Positions 44,611 to 54,394 of a stretch of 64,000 nt of DNA are shown here, piece after piece; positions within the stretch are counted from its first letter, which is position 1; each line of letters starts with the position of its first letter. The translations under genes were made by a program, and so were the position numbers. Source of the stretch: Spongiihabitans sp963422685 (lineage in GTDB: Bacteria > Pseudomonadota > Gammaproteobacteria > Arenicellales > Poriferihabitantaceae); the NCBI GenBank assembly GCA_963422685.1, contig OY730442.1:2170001-2234000 (forward strand), read 5' to 3'. The notes beneath the pieces are model-generated. The model ran no database searches. It saw only the letters and a program-made list of their open reading frames with translations, and had not been told where the DNA came from.

Positions 44611-45212
44611 CCGCCTTTAAAACCGAGGCCGCTCCAATTATCGATGATTTATCGCTGAAGCCCGATGCTGTGCCGGGGAAATATGCGCGGTATTCGAAGC
44701 CTGGAGTCCGGCTGGGTATCTGCGGCAAGGGATATCACAATGCACGGGGCATAGTCCGTTATTTGCAGAGTCTGGATGTCTGCGGTAATCAAAATGAGCC
44801 AACCGTCTGGATGAATTTTGGCATCGCCGGCAGCGCACACTGGAAGACAGGGGAGATGGTTTTAGCGGGGTCGGTGATGGCTCAATCCGGCGGAAAAAAA
44901 TGGATTATGAAAAATAGTGATATACTGAATTTGCCGATCGCGAATATCTGTTCGGTTGATTCACCCCAGGAAAATTACCAAACAGATCTGGTATATGATA
45001 TGGAGGCTGCGGGCATTGTCTCCCGGTTATCCGATTCAACGCCCCCTGGCCGTATATTTTTACTGAAACTGATATGCGATGGGCCGGATATGCCGGCAAG
45101 TGCGTTGACTAAAAGCCGGATACAACGACTGATCCAGACCCGCAAAGACGATATAATTGCGGCCGCCAGAATATTGCATTCCGCTGCAACAAAATGTGCG
45201 CAGATTATCTGA
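44595..45212 (+). CDS. Nucleoside phosphorylase/MTA-SAH nucleosidase-like protein
   Basis: The protein of about 205 residues has a phosphorylase-1 fold. It starts LHIITAFKTEAAPI and contains MNFGIAGSAHWKTGEMV and DMEAAGIV with the conserved Met-Glu of the ribose-binding site. Such proteins split nucleosides such as methylthioadenosine, or act in hopanoid-type nucleoside chemistry. GGGGAGA lies 7 nt before the GTG at 44595, favouring that start over the GTG five codons earlier. It is shorter than typical MTA/SAH nucleosidase (about 230), so the substrate is open. Confidence 0.75.
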   Translation: MLHIITAFKTEAAPIIDDLSLKPDAVPGKYARYSKPGVRLGICGKGYHNARGIVRYLQSLDVCGNQNEPTVWMNFGIAGSAHWKTGEMVLAGSVMAQSGGKKWIMKNSDILNLPIANICSVDSPQENYQTDLVYDMEAAGIVSRLSDSTPPGRIFLLKLICDGPDMPASALTKSRIQRLIQTRKDDIIAAARILHSAATKCAQII

Positions 45213-45247
45213 TTTAAAAATACCGGGCACGAACAGACAGGGAAAAG

Positions 45248-45733
45248 ATGCCTTCATTTGATATAGTTTCCGAAGTGGACTGGCAGGAAGTCAGGAACGC
45301 CGTAAATCAGGCCAACAAAGAAATCACCAATCGCTTTGATTTCAAGGGCAGCAATGCAAAGATCGAAGAAAGCGACCCGAATTTAACTTTGTCCGGTGAC
45401 GATGAATTCAAGGTTGGGCAAATGCTGGAAATACTGCGGCTTAAACTCGCCAAACGTCATGTGGATTTGGCCAGCCTGGAAAAAGGCGAGGTAAAGGAAA
45501 GCCCAACGGGAAAGGCCGTGCAGGCCGTGCAAATTCGCCAGGGCATAGATACGGATTCAGCCAGAAAGATGGTTAAATTAATCAGGAATCAAAAGCTAAA
45601 AGTCCAGGCCGCAATACAGGGCGACCAGGTGCGGGTGACCGCCGGGAAACGGGATGATCTGCAACGAACCATGGCGTTTCTAAAGGCACAGAATTTGGGG
45701 CTGCCATTGCAGTATTCGAACTTCCGGGACTGA
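45248..45733 (+). CDS. yajQ: YajQ-family nucleotide-binding protein
   Basis: The 161-residue protein matches the YajQ family at full length (MPSFDIVSEVDWQEVRNAV, FDFKGSNAKIEE, KLIRNQKLKVQAAIQGDQVRV-like segment, DDLQRTMAFLK). Members bind cyclic di-GMP or other nucleotides and influence phage or virulence gene expression. It is a single small gene, followed 53 bp later by dsbC. Confidence 0.95.
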   Translation: MPSFDIVSEVDWQEVRNAVNQANKEITNRFDFKGSNAKIEESDPNLTLSGDDEFKVGQMLEILRLKLAKRHVDLASLEKGEVKESPTGKAVQAVQIRQGIDTDSARKMVKLIRNQKLKVQAAIQGDQVRVTAGKRDDLQRTMAFLKAQNLGLPLQYSNFRD

Positions 45734-45785
45734 GGGTGTCTAACCGCGATCAGGTAAATTAAATCACCAAAAAGTGGGAAAAATC

Positions 45786-46490
45786 ATGCTCCAATTTATT
45801 AAATACAGTCTCATCTTGCTGTTGGCCGCGAATTTTACTGTGTATGCCAGCGAGGACAGCGTCAGACAGAATCTGCTCAGGATGCTGCCTGAAAATATGG
45901 AAATCAAGCGCATTGAAGCAACCCCGATGGAAGGCGTTTATCTGGTGGTGACCAGTGCGCAAACACTATACGCATACAGTATCGGCAACCACATCATGAT
46001 CGGTGACGTTTATGATGCCGAGCGCAAAGTAAATCTGGGGGAGGAAAGAAAATTCGCAGCAATGGGCAAAGCACTGGCCGATATTCCCGAATCGGAAATG
46101 ATTGTGATGGGGCAACCCACGGGCCGTTACGTAACCGTGTTTACCGACACCGATTGTTATTACTGCCAGCAATTTCATCAAAATGTGGTTGAGCTGCAGG
46201 CACGAGGGATGCAGGTTCGTTATCTGATGTTTCCACGGGCGGGAATCGGTTCAGAAAGTTATCATGAGGCCGTTTCGGTTTGGTGCGCCGAAGATCAGGG
46301 TAAAGCAATGACTATCGCCAAATCCGGCGGCACCGTTCCCCGACTGTCTTGCGATAACCCGGTTGAAAAGCAATACGACCTGGGGCAAAAGCTCGGCGTC
46401 AGAGGCACACCGACTCTGGTGCTGGATACAGGTAAAGTGATTCCGGGGTTGCTGTCGCCGGATCAACTGCTGGTGGAAGCCGGAATGTAG
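45786..46490 (+). CDS. dsbC: Periplasmic disulfide isomerase DsbC
   Basis: From ATG 45786 the 234-residue protein has a signal peptide (MLQFIKYSLILLLAANFTVYA), an N-terminal dimerisation domain (EIKRIEATPMEGVYLV), and a thioredoxin-fold domain with active site TDCYYCQQFH. The cis-proline lies in VRGTPTLVLDTG. It reshuffles wrong disulfides in the periplasm. The active site CYYC differs from the usual CGYC. Confidence 0.92.
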   Translation: MLQFIKYSLILLLAANFTVYASEDSVRQNLLRMLPENMEIKRIEATPMEGVYLVVTSAQTLYAYSIGNHIMIGDVYDAERKVNLGEERKFAAMGKALADIPESEMIVMGQPTGRYVTVFTDTDCYYCQQFHQNVVELQARGMQVRYLMFPRAGIGSESYHEAVSVWCAEDQGKAMTIAKSGGTVPRLSCDNPVEKQYDLGQKLGVRGTPTLVLDTGKVIPGLLSPDQLLVEAGM

Positions 46491-46610
46491 AGAATCGTTG
46501 CAGCCCGCTGCTGCAATCCCGAATCAATGTCAGCAGAGCCGCCACCAGTCCCAGGGGTCACGAAAAATAAAAGGAATCCGGCAAATAACCTGGGCAGGCA
46601 AGCAGGCCGG

Positions 46611-46928
46611 TTAATCAAAGGAGCTTGCGATGTCGCCAAGCAAATCATCGCTGAATGTCAGCGATACGGACTGCCGTTCAACTTCACCGGTTTTGCCGTT
46701 CTTTAAAGAATAATAATAATCCCAGCGATTTTTATGGAATGGATCATTAATCAGAGGGAAGCCGACGATACGTGTCACTTCGCGCCGGGTCATTCCTATG
46801 GTCAGTTGTGAGACCATCTCTGCGGTAATATCGTTTCCCTGCTGGACATCCGCTTTGTATACCAGGCATCCGCTCAGGTACAGTGCGGTGCAAAGAATAA
46901 TCGTATTCGCTAAAAAACGTAATTTCAT
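46611..46928 (-). CDS. bamE: Outer-membrane assembly lipoprotein BamE
   Basis: From ATG 46928 the 105-residue lipoprotein starts MKLRFLANTI with lipobox LYLSGC. It carries the BamE/SmpA core (GNDITAEMVSQLTIGMTRREV, VGFPLINDPFHKNRWDYYY). It belongs to the Bam complex that inserts beta-barrel proteins. AAGGAG lies 8 nt before this ATG, which excludes the ATG three codons upstream. It ends the nadK-recN-GNAT-bamE block. Confidence 0.94.
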   Translation of the reverse strand: MKLRFLANTIILCTALYLSGCLVYKADVQQGNDITAEMVSQLTIGMTRREVTRIVGFPLINDPFHKNRWDYYYSLKNGKTGEVERQSVSLTFSDDLLGDIASSFD

Positions 46929-46940
46929 AAGTTCCACTCC

Positions 46941-47423
46941 TTAATCTATGTATTTTAATACCGCTATTTCATCACAATTTTGAAATTTATGGCAATTGAT
47001 GCAGGCACCCCATACTTTTTCCGGTAATTCGCTCATTTCCACCACATCAAAGTTCAGTTTTTCAAAAAAACCGACGACATACGTCAGCGCCATCAATTTT
47101 CCAAGGCCAATCTGATGTGCATCCTGCTCCAGGCGTTGCACCATTTTGTTGCCCAGACCCAGTTTCATATAATCCGGGTCTACCGCGAGGCTGCGCACCT
47201 CCCCAAGCTCGCGGGTATAGATCAAAAGGGCTGCGCAGGCAATGATTTTGTCGCCGTCCGCTACAACGTAAAAGTCACGCAAGGATTGGTATAGATCACT
47301 TTGTGGTCGCGGTAGCAGCAGGTCCTGATCGCTATAGAATTTGAGCAGGGAATAAATCCCCGGAACATCTGCCAATTGCGCTCTCCTGATTTCGTAATCA
47401 GCAGAAGTGGCGGTGGTGCTCAT
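46941..47423 (-). CDS. GNAT acetyltransferase related to the ArgA C-terminal domain
   Basis: The 160-residue single-domain GNAT enzyme has the acetyl-CoA motif LAVDPDYMKLGLGNKMV (pattern R/Q-x2-G-x-G/A variant) and the C-terminal signature KVWGACINCHKFQNCDE. That cysteine-rich signature is typical of the short N-acetylglutamate synthases that lack the kinase-like domain. It may supply the first step of arginine synthesis. Its ATG overlaps the recN stop. Confidence 0.85.
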   Translation of the reverse strand: MSTTATSADYEIRRAQLADVPGIYSLLKFYSDQDLLLPRPQSDLYQSLRDFYVVADGDKIIACAALLIYTRELGEVRSLAVDPDYMKLGLGNKMVQRLEQDAHQIGLGKLMALTYVVGFFEKLNFDVVEMSELPEKVWGACINCHKFQNCDEIAVLKYID

Positions 47424-49096
47424 GCCGATTTCAGCATTTCCCGGGCGTGGGCCAGTGATTGCCGGGTGAGTTTTTCACCGCCCGCCATGCGTGCGATTTC
47501 TTCCACTCTGCGCTGACTGTCCAGTTTAATCACTTTGGCTTCTGCTCGTTCATCGCCCTGTTTCCAAACACTAAAATGATGATCGCCTTGCGCCGCCACC
47601 TGGGAGAGGTGGGTAATGCAGATAACCTGGTTCGACTGCCCCAGCGCTTTTAACTTCTGGCCTACAACATTGGCGACCTCGCCACCGATTCCCACGTCAA
47701 CCTCATCGAATATCAACGTGGGCACGGGTGCCTTATTTGCCAGAACCACCTGGATGCCCAGCGAGATTCGGGACAATTCCCCGCCAGAGGCTACTTTCCC
47801 AAGCGATTGAAGCGGTTGTCCGGGATTTGCAGTGACAACAAATTCAACCGTTTCATTGCCGTACCGAGTGAAACTGCCGGTTTCTACCGGAACCAGCAGA
47901 ATATCAAATGTTCCGCCATTCATCCCCAGTTCCTGCATTAAACCGGTCACCGCGTCTGCCAGTGGCCGGGCGGAGTTTTTTCGGTTCAGGCTGATTTGAT
48001 CCGCATATTTTTGATACTTTTCCGATTCAATGGATAAAAGATGATTGAGTCGATTCAATTCCTGTTCCGGGTCTTTTAAATCAGACAGCGCCTGCTGCAT
48101 GCTCTGTAGATGATCGGCGAGTAACCAGGGCGGCATCCGGTGTTTTCTGGACAGGGTATGATAGAGTGAAAATCGCTGCTCAATCCGTGCAATCTCACCG
48201 GGGTCGATTTGGTTTTCCTGGTAAAACGGCCGAAGCTGACCCGCTGCTTCTTCGATATTTAATTGCGCTTCGGCAAGCATGTGTGCGATGGGTTGTAACC
48301 TGTCGTCAAACTCACACAGTTGCCGCAGTTGCTGCCCGCACTGAATTAACCGGTCATTTACGCTCTGGTCGGTGCCGTCGTTAGCGGATTGGTAAAGGAT
48401 TGCAGCCACCGTTTGCGCACCCATTGCCAGTTCCTGCTGATGGTTAAGCCGTTTATGGTTGTTTTCCAGTGCCGACCACTCATCCGGCTGTGGCCCCAGT
48501 TCGTTTAATTCCTCAATTTGAAACTTTAACAGGTCAGCGCGTTCCAGGTATGCCTGACTTTGATTGTCCAACCGATCAATTTGTGCCTGAATATTACGCA
48601 GGGTTTGATAGCAATCACCGAGTTGGGCGATCAATGCAGGATTTTCTGCGGCACTATCCAGTAAATTTTGCTGCACTGATTTTTTAAGCAGGGAATGATG
48701 TTCGTTTTGCCCATGAATATCTACCAGGTTGCTGCCCATATCCCGTAGCTGGGAGACGGTGGCGGCATGTCCATTGATATACCCTTTGCTGGATTTGTCG
48801 CGGCGTATCACCCGGCGCAAAATACATTCACCCGCATTGGCCATGCCGTTGTCCTCCAGCCATTGACGTGCCGGGTGATTGTCCGGCAGGTGAAAGCCTG
48901 CCTGAATTTCTGCGGTATTCTGATTATGGCGAATATAGCCATTGTCCGACCTGTCACCCAGAAGCAAGCCTATCGCATCAACTATCAGGGATTTGCCCGA
49001 ACCGGTTGCTCCGGTCACCGTGGTAAAGCCAGGGTCAAATTCCAGTTCGATATGCTCGGCGATGGCAAATTGTTTTATTTCCAGCCAGTCAATCAT
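47420..49096 (-). CDS. recN: DNA repair ATPase RecN
   Basis: From ATG 49096 (MIDWLEIKQFAIAEH) the 558-residue SMC-like protein has Walker A GATGSGKSL near residue 35, a central coiled-coil (about 150-370), the signature KVASGGELSRI and Walker B TLIFDEVDVGIGG. It acts in recombinational repair of double-strand breaks. It starts 2 bp after the nadK stop. A start five codons earlier would overlap nadK and is less likely. Confidence 0.95.
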   Translation of the reverse strand: MIDWLEIKQFAIAEHIELEFDPGFTTVTGATGSGKSLIVDAIGLLLGDRSDNGYIRHNQNTAEIQAGFHLPDNHPARQWLEDNGMANAGECILRRVIRRDKSSKGYINGHAATVSQLRDMGSNLVDIHGQNEHHSLLKKSVQQNLLDSAAENPALIAQLGDCYQTLRNIQAQIDRLDNQSQAYLERADLLKFQIEELNELGPQPDEWSALENNHKRLNHQQELAMGAQTVAAILYQSANDGTDQSVNDRLIQCGQQLRQLCEFDDRLQPIAHMLAEAQLNIEEAAGQLRPFYQENQIDPGEIARIEQRFSLYHTLSRKHRMPPWLLADHLQSMQQALSDLKDPEQELNRLNHLLSIESEKYQKYADQISLNRKNSARPLADAVTGLMQELGMNGGTFDILLVPVETGSFTRYGNETVEFVVTANPGQPLQSLGKVASGGELSRISLGIQVVLANKAPVPTLIFDEVDVGIGGEVANVVGQKLKALGQSNQVICITHLSQVAAQGDHHFSVWKQGDERAEAKVIKLDSQRRVEEIARMAGGEKLTRQSLAHAREMLKSA

Positions 49097-49098
49097 CC

Positions 49099-49962
49099 TC
49101 AGCCATTCCAACCGAGTTTCGAGTGCAATGTTTCAAAATAGTTAAAGCCGGCAATGCGCACCATCTTCAGTTTTTTTGCGGCGCGCTGAATTTTAATCTG
49201 CTCATCGCCCCCTAACTGCGCGGTAATCACGCCGTCCAGCGCCAGGGTTGCCGGCGACTCGTGAACCGTCAGATCAGATATTGCAATCTCATCGCTGTCG
49301 CTTAATATAATGGGGCAATTGCTCAACGTATGCGGGCAAATGGGCGACATGCTCAGGACTGGAAGATTCGGATAGATGATAGGCCCTCCGGCGGAAAGCG
49401 CATAGGCGGTTGAACCAGTGGGCGTGGAAAGTATCAAGCCATCGCCCCTAGGCTGGCTCACAAACTGGCCGTTGACCCGAATGAGGAATTCGATCAGGCG
49501 CCCGGTATTGCCCTTGGATATGACCACATCGTTTAGCGCAACTCCTGAAGAAACTGTTTTGCCGTCCCGGAAAATCTGACATTGCAGCATGGTGCGGTGC
49601 TCAATAGCGTAATCGCCTCGCAGAATAGACGCCATACTGGACTCAAGATCGGCTAGAGCTATATCTGTTAAAAATCCCAGTCTACCCAGATTTACGCCGA
49701 TTGCAGGCACATCGTGATCGGATAATTTTCGCGCTGCATTCAGCATGGTGCCGTCCCCCCCCACCACAATTGCCAGATCAATTTGCTCGCGCAGAGTTTG
49801 ATCCTGTTCGCTTATTCGGTTCCCTTCGATTTCGACTGATGTGGTATTGCCCAGCAATACAGATAAATTTTTATTTTCGAGGACGGCTTTTACTTTCGCA
49901 ATTGCCCCGGACATACTGCTGTCGTTGAATTTTCCGAATAGTGCGACTTTAGTAATTTTCAC
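49099..49962 (-). CDS. nadK: NAD kinase
   Basis: The 287-residue enzyme has the signature VVGGDGTMLNAARK, the catalytic NLGRLGFLTD region, and STPTGSTAYALSAGGPII. It phosphorylates NAD to NADP. It is the first gene of a minus-strand unit with recN, the GNAT gene and bamE, an arrangement common in gammaproteobacteria. Confidence 0.96.
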   Translation of the reverse strand: MKITKVALFGKFNDSSMSGAIAKVKAVLENKNLSVLLGNTTSVEIEGNRISEQDQTLREQIDLAIVVGGDGTMLNAARKLSDHDVPAIGVNLGRLGFLTDIALADLESSMASILRGDYAIEHRTMLQCQIFRDGKTVSSGVALNDVVISKGNTGRLIEFLIRVNGQFVSQPRGDGLILSTPTGSTAYALSAGGPIIYPNLPVLSMSPICPHTLSNCPIILSDSDEIAISDLTVHESPATLALDGVITAQLGGDEQIKIQRAAKKLKMVRIAGFNYFETLHSKLGWNG

Positions 49963-50189
49963 AATGATAACAGTGGCTTAAACCGGCATTATACAATAGT
50001 AATCGGTTTCACAAAGGCAGGAGAAAAGTGATTCGCCCATCGCCACGGGCAAACTGATATGCGCCTCATGGCTCAACAACGGTGGGGATGTTCAGGCGCT
50101 TGCATATACTGGGGGGGAATCAAACCAGAATGCCTGGTATTGATTACTCAAGGGTCAAGGCATTCCCACAAGATCATTCCCATACCAAA

Positions 50190-52079
50190 CTAGCCTTTAC
50201 CACGCCATGGAATGGAACGTTTGATCACCCCGCGCATCACCAGATCAAAGATTAAACCCAGCAGTCCCAACAGCAAAATTGTCATCCAGATAATCTCGTA
50301 ATCAGACTGTTTGCGGGCTACGTTTTCAACAAAACCGATGCCTGTGGTACCTGCAAGCATTTCAGCCGCAACCAATGTGCCCCAGCAAACACCAATCGCA
50401 ATCCGAATTCCGGTCAAAATTTCCGGCAGGGAATTCGGCAGGATAACCTGTCTGATTATCTGGTTTTTACTGGCGCCCAGGGAATGCGCCGCATGAATTT
50501 TTGACAACTGCGTGCCGGTGGCGCCGGTGCGGGCCGATATGACCATGATCGCAAAGGCAACCATAAACAGCAGGAATATCTTGCCGTCATCCTGAATCCC
50601 GAATATGGTCAGAACAAGCGGCGCCCAGGCCAATGGTGGTATGGGTCGATAGAGCTCAATCAATGGATCAAAATAACCTTTGGCGAAACGTGATAGCCCC
50701 ATAAACAGGCCCAGCGGAACGCCTAATACGATACCGAAGAATAACCCTGCCAGTACGCGCATAATGGAATCCCAGATATGCCCGGTTGGAATGGGGATGG
50801 ATGGTGAATTATAGTTTCCGGTAACGACGTTATAGACTTTGCCTTTGAAATTGCTTGAAATCTGCCCCGAGTCATCGTGTCGGGGATATTCTCCGGGAAC
50901 CAGGTCGGCAATCCAGTCGGGTAATACAAACCCGATCATTTCGGCAATGGGTTTTTGTTTGTACCACAGCAGGGGAATCCCTTTATATCCAATATCAGGA
51001 TGCGCCATGCGCAGGAATGTCCGAAGCGTATCCGACGGTTTTGGCAGCCAGCGGCCCGACCCCTGTTCCGAACAGGCCTGATTGCCGGCCAGAATTTCGC
51101 CGCCAGGCATGGCTAAAGCGTTAATCAGCCGAAGACTGCCCTGCTGGTTTTTTTGCTCTTTGTCCAATGCAATCAATGCTTCCTCTACCACCAGCGTCAT
51201 CGCAGGCGGAAAAATATTACCGTCGTCAATCCGCTTGAATATTTTGTCGATTTGTTTGAGTAGTGCTTCGCGTTTTGCCACGGTGTTCGCATCACCGTTG
51301 CGGTCAATCCGAAAGTTTTTATAGCGTGCCTGCAATGCCTGCAGCCTGGCCGTGATTGTCGGCCCGGTATTTTTGATTGTGCCGTAGTCTCTAGATATTT
51401 CATCCATAACCCGGCTGGCCGCGTCGAATATTCGCCCACGCTCTGTCATCGGCAAAGGAGGGAGTTCCACGCTGGTTTCTCCCCAGGCCGGTTGGGCCAG
51501 GGCCCTGGCATGTTCAGCCGGGTCCTGCGGGCCGGGGTAGCCGGCAGTGCGCATTTTTCCGGTCAGTTGCCGGATTCGGGCGGCTATTTCTTCAAAACGC
51601 CTGGCGATTGCCGGGTCGATAAGTGCCGGGTCTGCCTGGGCGGACAAGGCCTGGCGCATTGCCGCAATAATGGCGCGTAACTCGGTCTTGTTGGCCTCAG
51701 AAAAATCAATTTTTTCCAGTTGTTTTTCCAGCAATTTGATTTGTGCGCCGTCACGCTGTAGCAATTCAGTCCCGTTCAGCAAACGATCATCCAGTGGGAA
51801 TGATGAGCGGATAGGATTGGCAGAACGATTCAGTTTGGCCACTTGGCACATTTCATTTCCTGCTTTGGGAAAATAGGAACGCGCGGCATCCCAGGAGAAA
51901 TAGAACCAGATTATCAGTATGGAACAAACCCCGGCAATCACCCAATGCCATCCACCCAGCGCACGGCTGGGGTTGCCAAAAACCGCATCGGTTTTTTCGG
52001 TGCGGATCAATTTTCGCCCGTAAAAAATCGACCAGATCAGTGCCGCAATAAGCGCAATAAACAGAAATCCTACAATCAT
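50190..52079 (-). CDS. NitT/TauT-family ABC permease with a large N-terminal periplasmic insertion
   Basis: The 629-residue protein is more than twice the usual permease length. Two membrane helices (about 1-20 and 45-65) are followed by about 340 residues of soluble, partly helical sequence, probably periplasmic. That stretch includes a possible coiled coil near 105-180 and a C-terminal part with CSEQGSGRWLPK. The standard permease domain with six helices begins near residue 425; its EAA loop reads AAHSLGASKNQIIRQVILPN. The function of the insertion is unknown; it could replace or anchor a binding protein. It closes a binding-protein/ATPase/permease unit on the minus strand. Confidence 0.85.
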   Translation of the reverse strand: MIVGFLFIALIAALIWSIFYGRKLIRTEKTDAVFGNPSRALGGWHWVIAGVCSILIIWFYFSWDAARSYFPKAGNEMCQVAKLNRSANPIRSSFPLDDRLLNGTELLQRDGAQIKLLEKQLEKIDFSEANKTELRAIIAAMRQALSAQADPALIDPAIARRFEEIAARIRQLTGKMRTAGYPGPQDPAEHARALAQPAWGETSVELPPLPMTERGRIFDAASRVMDEISRDYGTIKNTGPTITARLQALQARYKNFRIDRNGDANTVAKREALLKQIDKIFKRIDDGNIFPPAMTLVVEEALIALDKEQKNQQGSLRLINALAMPGGEILAGNQACSEQGSGRWLPKPSDTLRTFLRMAHPDIGYKGIPLLWYKQKPIAEMIGFVLPDWIADLVPGEYPRHDDSGQISSNFKGKVYNVVTGNYNSPSIPIPTGHIWDSIMRVLAGLFFGIVLGVPLGLFMGLSRFAKGYFDPLIELYRPIPPLAWAPLVLTIFGIQDDGKIFLLFMVAFAIMVISARTGATGTQLSKIHAAHSLGASKNQIIRQVILPNSLPEILTGIRIAIGVCWGTLVAAEMLAGTTGIGFVENVARKQSDYEIIWMTILLLGLLGLIFDLVMRGVIKRSIPWRGKG

Positions 52080-52146
52080 TTTAATTATCTCGAAAGGTTT
52101 TGGCGCCTGTTCAGTCCTGCAGCAATCAATCTGCCCGGGCTGTCTA

Positions 52147-52950
52147 TCACGCCGCTTCGGTCTTGCCCATGATCTCTTCTTCCATATCCCAGATCATGGT
52201 TAATATCTCTTCCCGGGTATCAATGAATTGTTTGCCATTTTTGATTTCCCGCGGGTCTTCTGTCAGCCCCTCCTCGGCGAAGGGCAGCTTGTACTGCTGG
52301 TGTAATCGTCCTGGCCTGGGCGCCATTACAAATAATCGCTCGCCCAGCAACAGCGCCTCTTCTACGGAGTGGGTGATGATCATTATGGTTTTTCCGGTTT
52401 CTTTCCAGATCTTCAGCACCAGGGTCTGCATCTTTTCACGTGTAAGCGCATCCAGGGCGCCCAGAGGTTCATCCATGAGAATAAGGTCGGGGTCGTTGAT
52501 CAGGCATCGTGCCAACGCCACACGCTGCTGCATCCCGCCGGAAAGCTGATAGGTCGGGGTATCGCCAAATCCCTGCAACCCCACAATTTCCAGCCATTCC
52601 TCGACTTTGCGTGCGGTTTCATCTTTATCGGCATCCTTCATGCGTAATCCGAAATTGACGTTTTCCGCCACAGTCAGCCATTCAAACAATGCGCCCTGTT
52701 GAAACACCATACCGCGGTCTACGCCGGGTCCATCAATTTCATTTCCGCCCAATCTGAATTGGCCGCCGGTCGGTCGTATAAAACCGGCAATGATGTTTAA
52801 CAGGGTGGTTTTGCCGCAGCCAGATGGCCCGAGCACAGAAAGGAGTTCGCCTTTCTTTAAGGTAAAACTCACATCCTTGAGCGCATGAACGCCCTCACCA
52901 TCAGGCATACCAAAAAACATATCGACATGGTCAGCTACCAGATCACTCAT
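52147..52950 (-). CDS. NitT/TauT-family ABC transporter ATPase
   Basis: The 267-residue ATPase has Walker A GPSGCGKTT, Q-loop QQGALFEW, signature LSGGMQQR, Walker B LILMDEPLGALD and H-loop ITHSVEEA, the TauB/SsuB pattern. It lies between the binding-protein gene (181 bp upstream, beyond a terminator-like hairpin) and the large permease gene (67 bp downstream). Confidence 0.93.
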   Translation of the reverse strand: MSDLVADHVDMFFGMPDGEGVHALKDVSFTLKKGELLSVLGPSGCGKTTLLNIIAGFIRPTGGQFRLGGNEIDGPGVDRGMVFQQGALFEWLTVAENVNFGLRMKDADKDETARKVEEWLEIVGLQGFGDTPTYQLSGGMQQRVALARCLINDPDLILMDEPLGALDALTREKMQTLVLKIWKETGKTIMIITHSVEEALLLGERLFVMAPRPGRLHQQYKLPFAEEGLTEDPREIKNGKQFIDTREEILTMIWDMEEEIMGKTEAA

Positions 52951-53016
52951 ACAATTATCCTGTTATGAATTAATTTATTAATAGCATCGTATGCCCGTTG
53001 TGTGAATTATGGGCAT

Positions 53017-53054
53017 AAAAAATGGCAGGCCGTTACATTATAAAACAGCCTGCC
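53017..53054 (-). terminator. Terminator-like hairpin between binding-protein and ATPase genes
   Basis: On the minus strand GGCAGGC (53054-53048) and GCCTGCC (53030-53024) form a perfect 7-bp GC-rich stem with a 17-nt loop, followed by A and a run of six T (53022-53017). It lies 77 bp after the binding-protein stop. Such a partial terminator would keep the binding protein more abundant than the membrane part. Confidence 0.75.
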
Positions 53055-53130
53055 ACCTGCTACAGTAACGGTTAGCAATGGAATGGATCGTCCGGCATAG
53101 ACTTGTGACCCATTGCGCTAAATTTTCAGT

Positions 53131-54102
53131 TTACTGCAGGAAAGAAGTATCAATGGATACACTGTAATCGGCCAGCGCCGGATTTTCTTCCGTGGCGAAA
53201 GCGTTGCCTACAATACCGATTGCGACAGCAGCCAATCCACCTTCGTTGAAGTATGTGGATAATTGCTCCTCGGCGGATGGAAAGCTCATGGTGGCCATTT
53301 GCGCAGCGGTGCCTTCAACAGACATGCCCGCATCTTTTGCAATCACGTCAATTTTGCTTTGATCAGCGGCGAAAGCAGCATTTGCCTGATCGGTTACTTC
53401 CAGAAAAGTGCGAAGAAGATCGGGGTTTTCCTGGGCAAATTTTTCAGTTACCGACACCACGTCGAAACTGATAATGCCGGCGGCTTCTTTTTGCTCAGGC
53501 GACATCAGCACTTTGCCAGCTTCATACATTTTAGCCATTGAATCACCACCAAAACCACAGGCCATGGCCACATTGCCGTCCGCCAGAGAAACGGCCGCAT
53601 CCGCAGGCACCTGATCGATTACGTTGATTTTGCTGACATCAACGTCCAATGTACGCATCATCATGCGGAAGCTGTAATCAGCCATGGTGGCCAATGGAAC
53701 CGCAACGGCTTTGCCTTCGAGCTCTGACGCATTTGAGCTGTCGATGCCTTCGCCATTCCGCACCACGCAATCATTAGCCGGATATTGAACGGCAATTGCA
53801 ACCAGTTTAATCGGTGCATTCGCATTAACGGCGTTAATGAATGGCGCTAACCCCTGGCTGTAAGAAATGTCGATATCGCCGGCAAGCATGGCTTCGGTCA
53901 TTTGTGTGCCGGCGTCGAAGTTGGTCCAGTTGACATTAACCCCCATCGCATCGTCATAGATTTTTTCTACTTTTGCGACCTGATTAGGGGTGGCCCATTC
54001 TAAAAAGAATGCAACATTTACGTCTGCCATCGCGGTTGCGGATATGGTTGAAGCAACGGCTGCTGCTGCGGCGCAACTGGCAATTTTTTTCATTGATTTC
54101 AT
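53131..54102 (-). CDS. NitT/TauT-family periplasmic substrate-binding protein
   Basis: From ATG 54102 the 323-residue protein starts MKSMKKIASCAAAAAV with a signal peptide ending ATAMA before DVNVAFFLEW. It has the TauA/NMT1-like fold (MTEAMLAGDIDISYSQGLAPF, ELEGKAVAVPLATMADYSF). GAGGAAA lies 6 nt before this ATG, which rules out a longer frame to 54174. Relatives bind taurine, betaine-like or other small zwitterions; the ligand here is unknown. Confidence 0.9.
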   Translation of the reverse strand: MKSMKKIASCAAAAAVASTISATAMADVNVAFFLEWATPNQVAKVEKIYDDAMGVNVNWTNFDAGTQMTEAMLAGDIDISYSQGLAPFINAVNANAPIKLVAIAVQYPANDCVVRNGEGIDSSNASELEGKAVAVPLATMADYSFRMMMRTLDVDVSKINVIDQVPADAAVSLADGNVAMACGFGGDSMAKMYEAGKVLMSPEQKEAAGIISFDVVSVTEKFAQENPDLLRTFLEVTDQANAAFAADQSKIDVIAKDAGMSVEGTAAQMATMSFPSAEEQLSTYFNEGGLAAVAIGIVGNAFATEENPALADYSVSIDTSFLQ

Positions 54103-54394
54103 GTGTTTTCCTCGTTTGGAGTTTTCGAAAGTGTGTGGAACGGATGTGTAAAAATTCTGTAGGTAATTTTGCATCGTAAATCACCCCGGATTCAATAGTT
54201 TTTCAACCGACCCATGCTATCAAGATAGTCGGGGTTATTCAATACTTGAGATCACCGATGTTAAAACAGTCCCGATACTATGGTCGCTGTGGGGTCTGGC
54301 CTGATGAGCGCATTTCGGCGGATTTTGCTTTTCTCCAAGGCCAGTCTGATCCGGCAATCCGGGCATTACCAATTCCAGTACGGAATTTGCCAAG

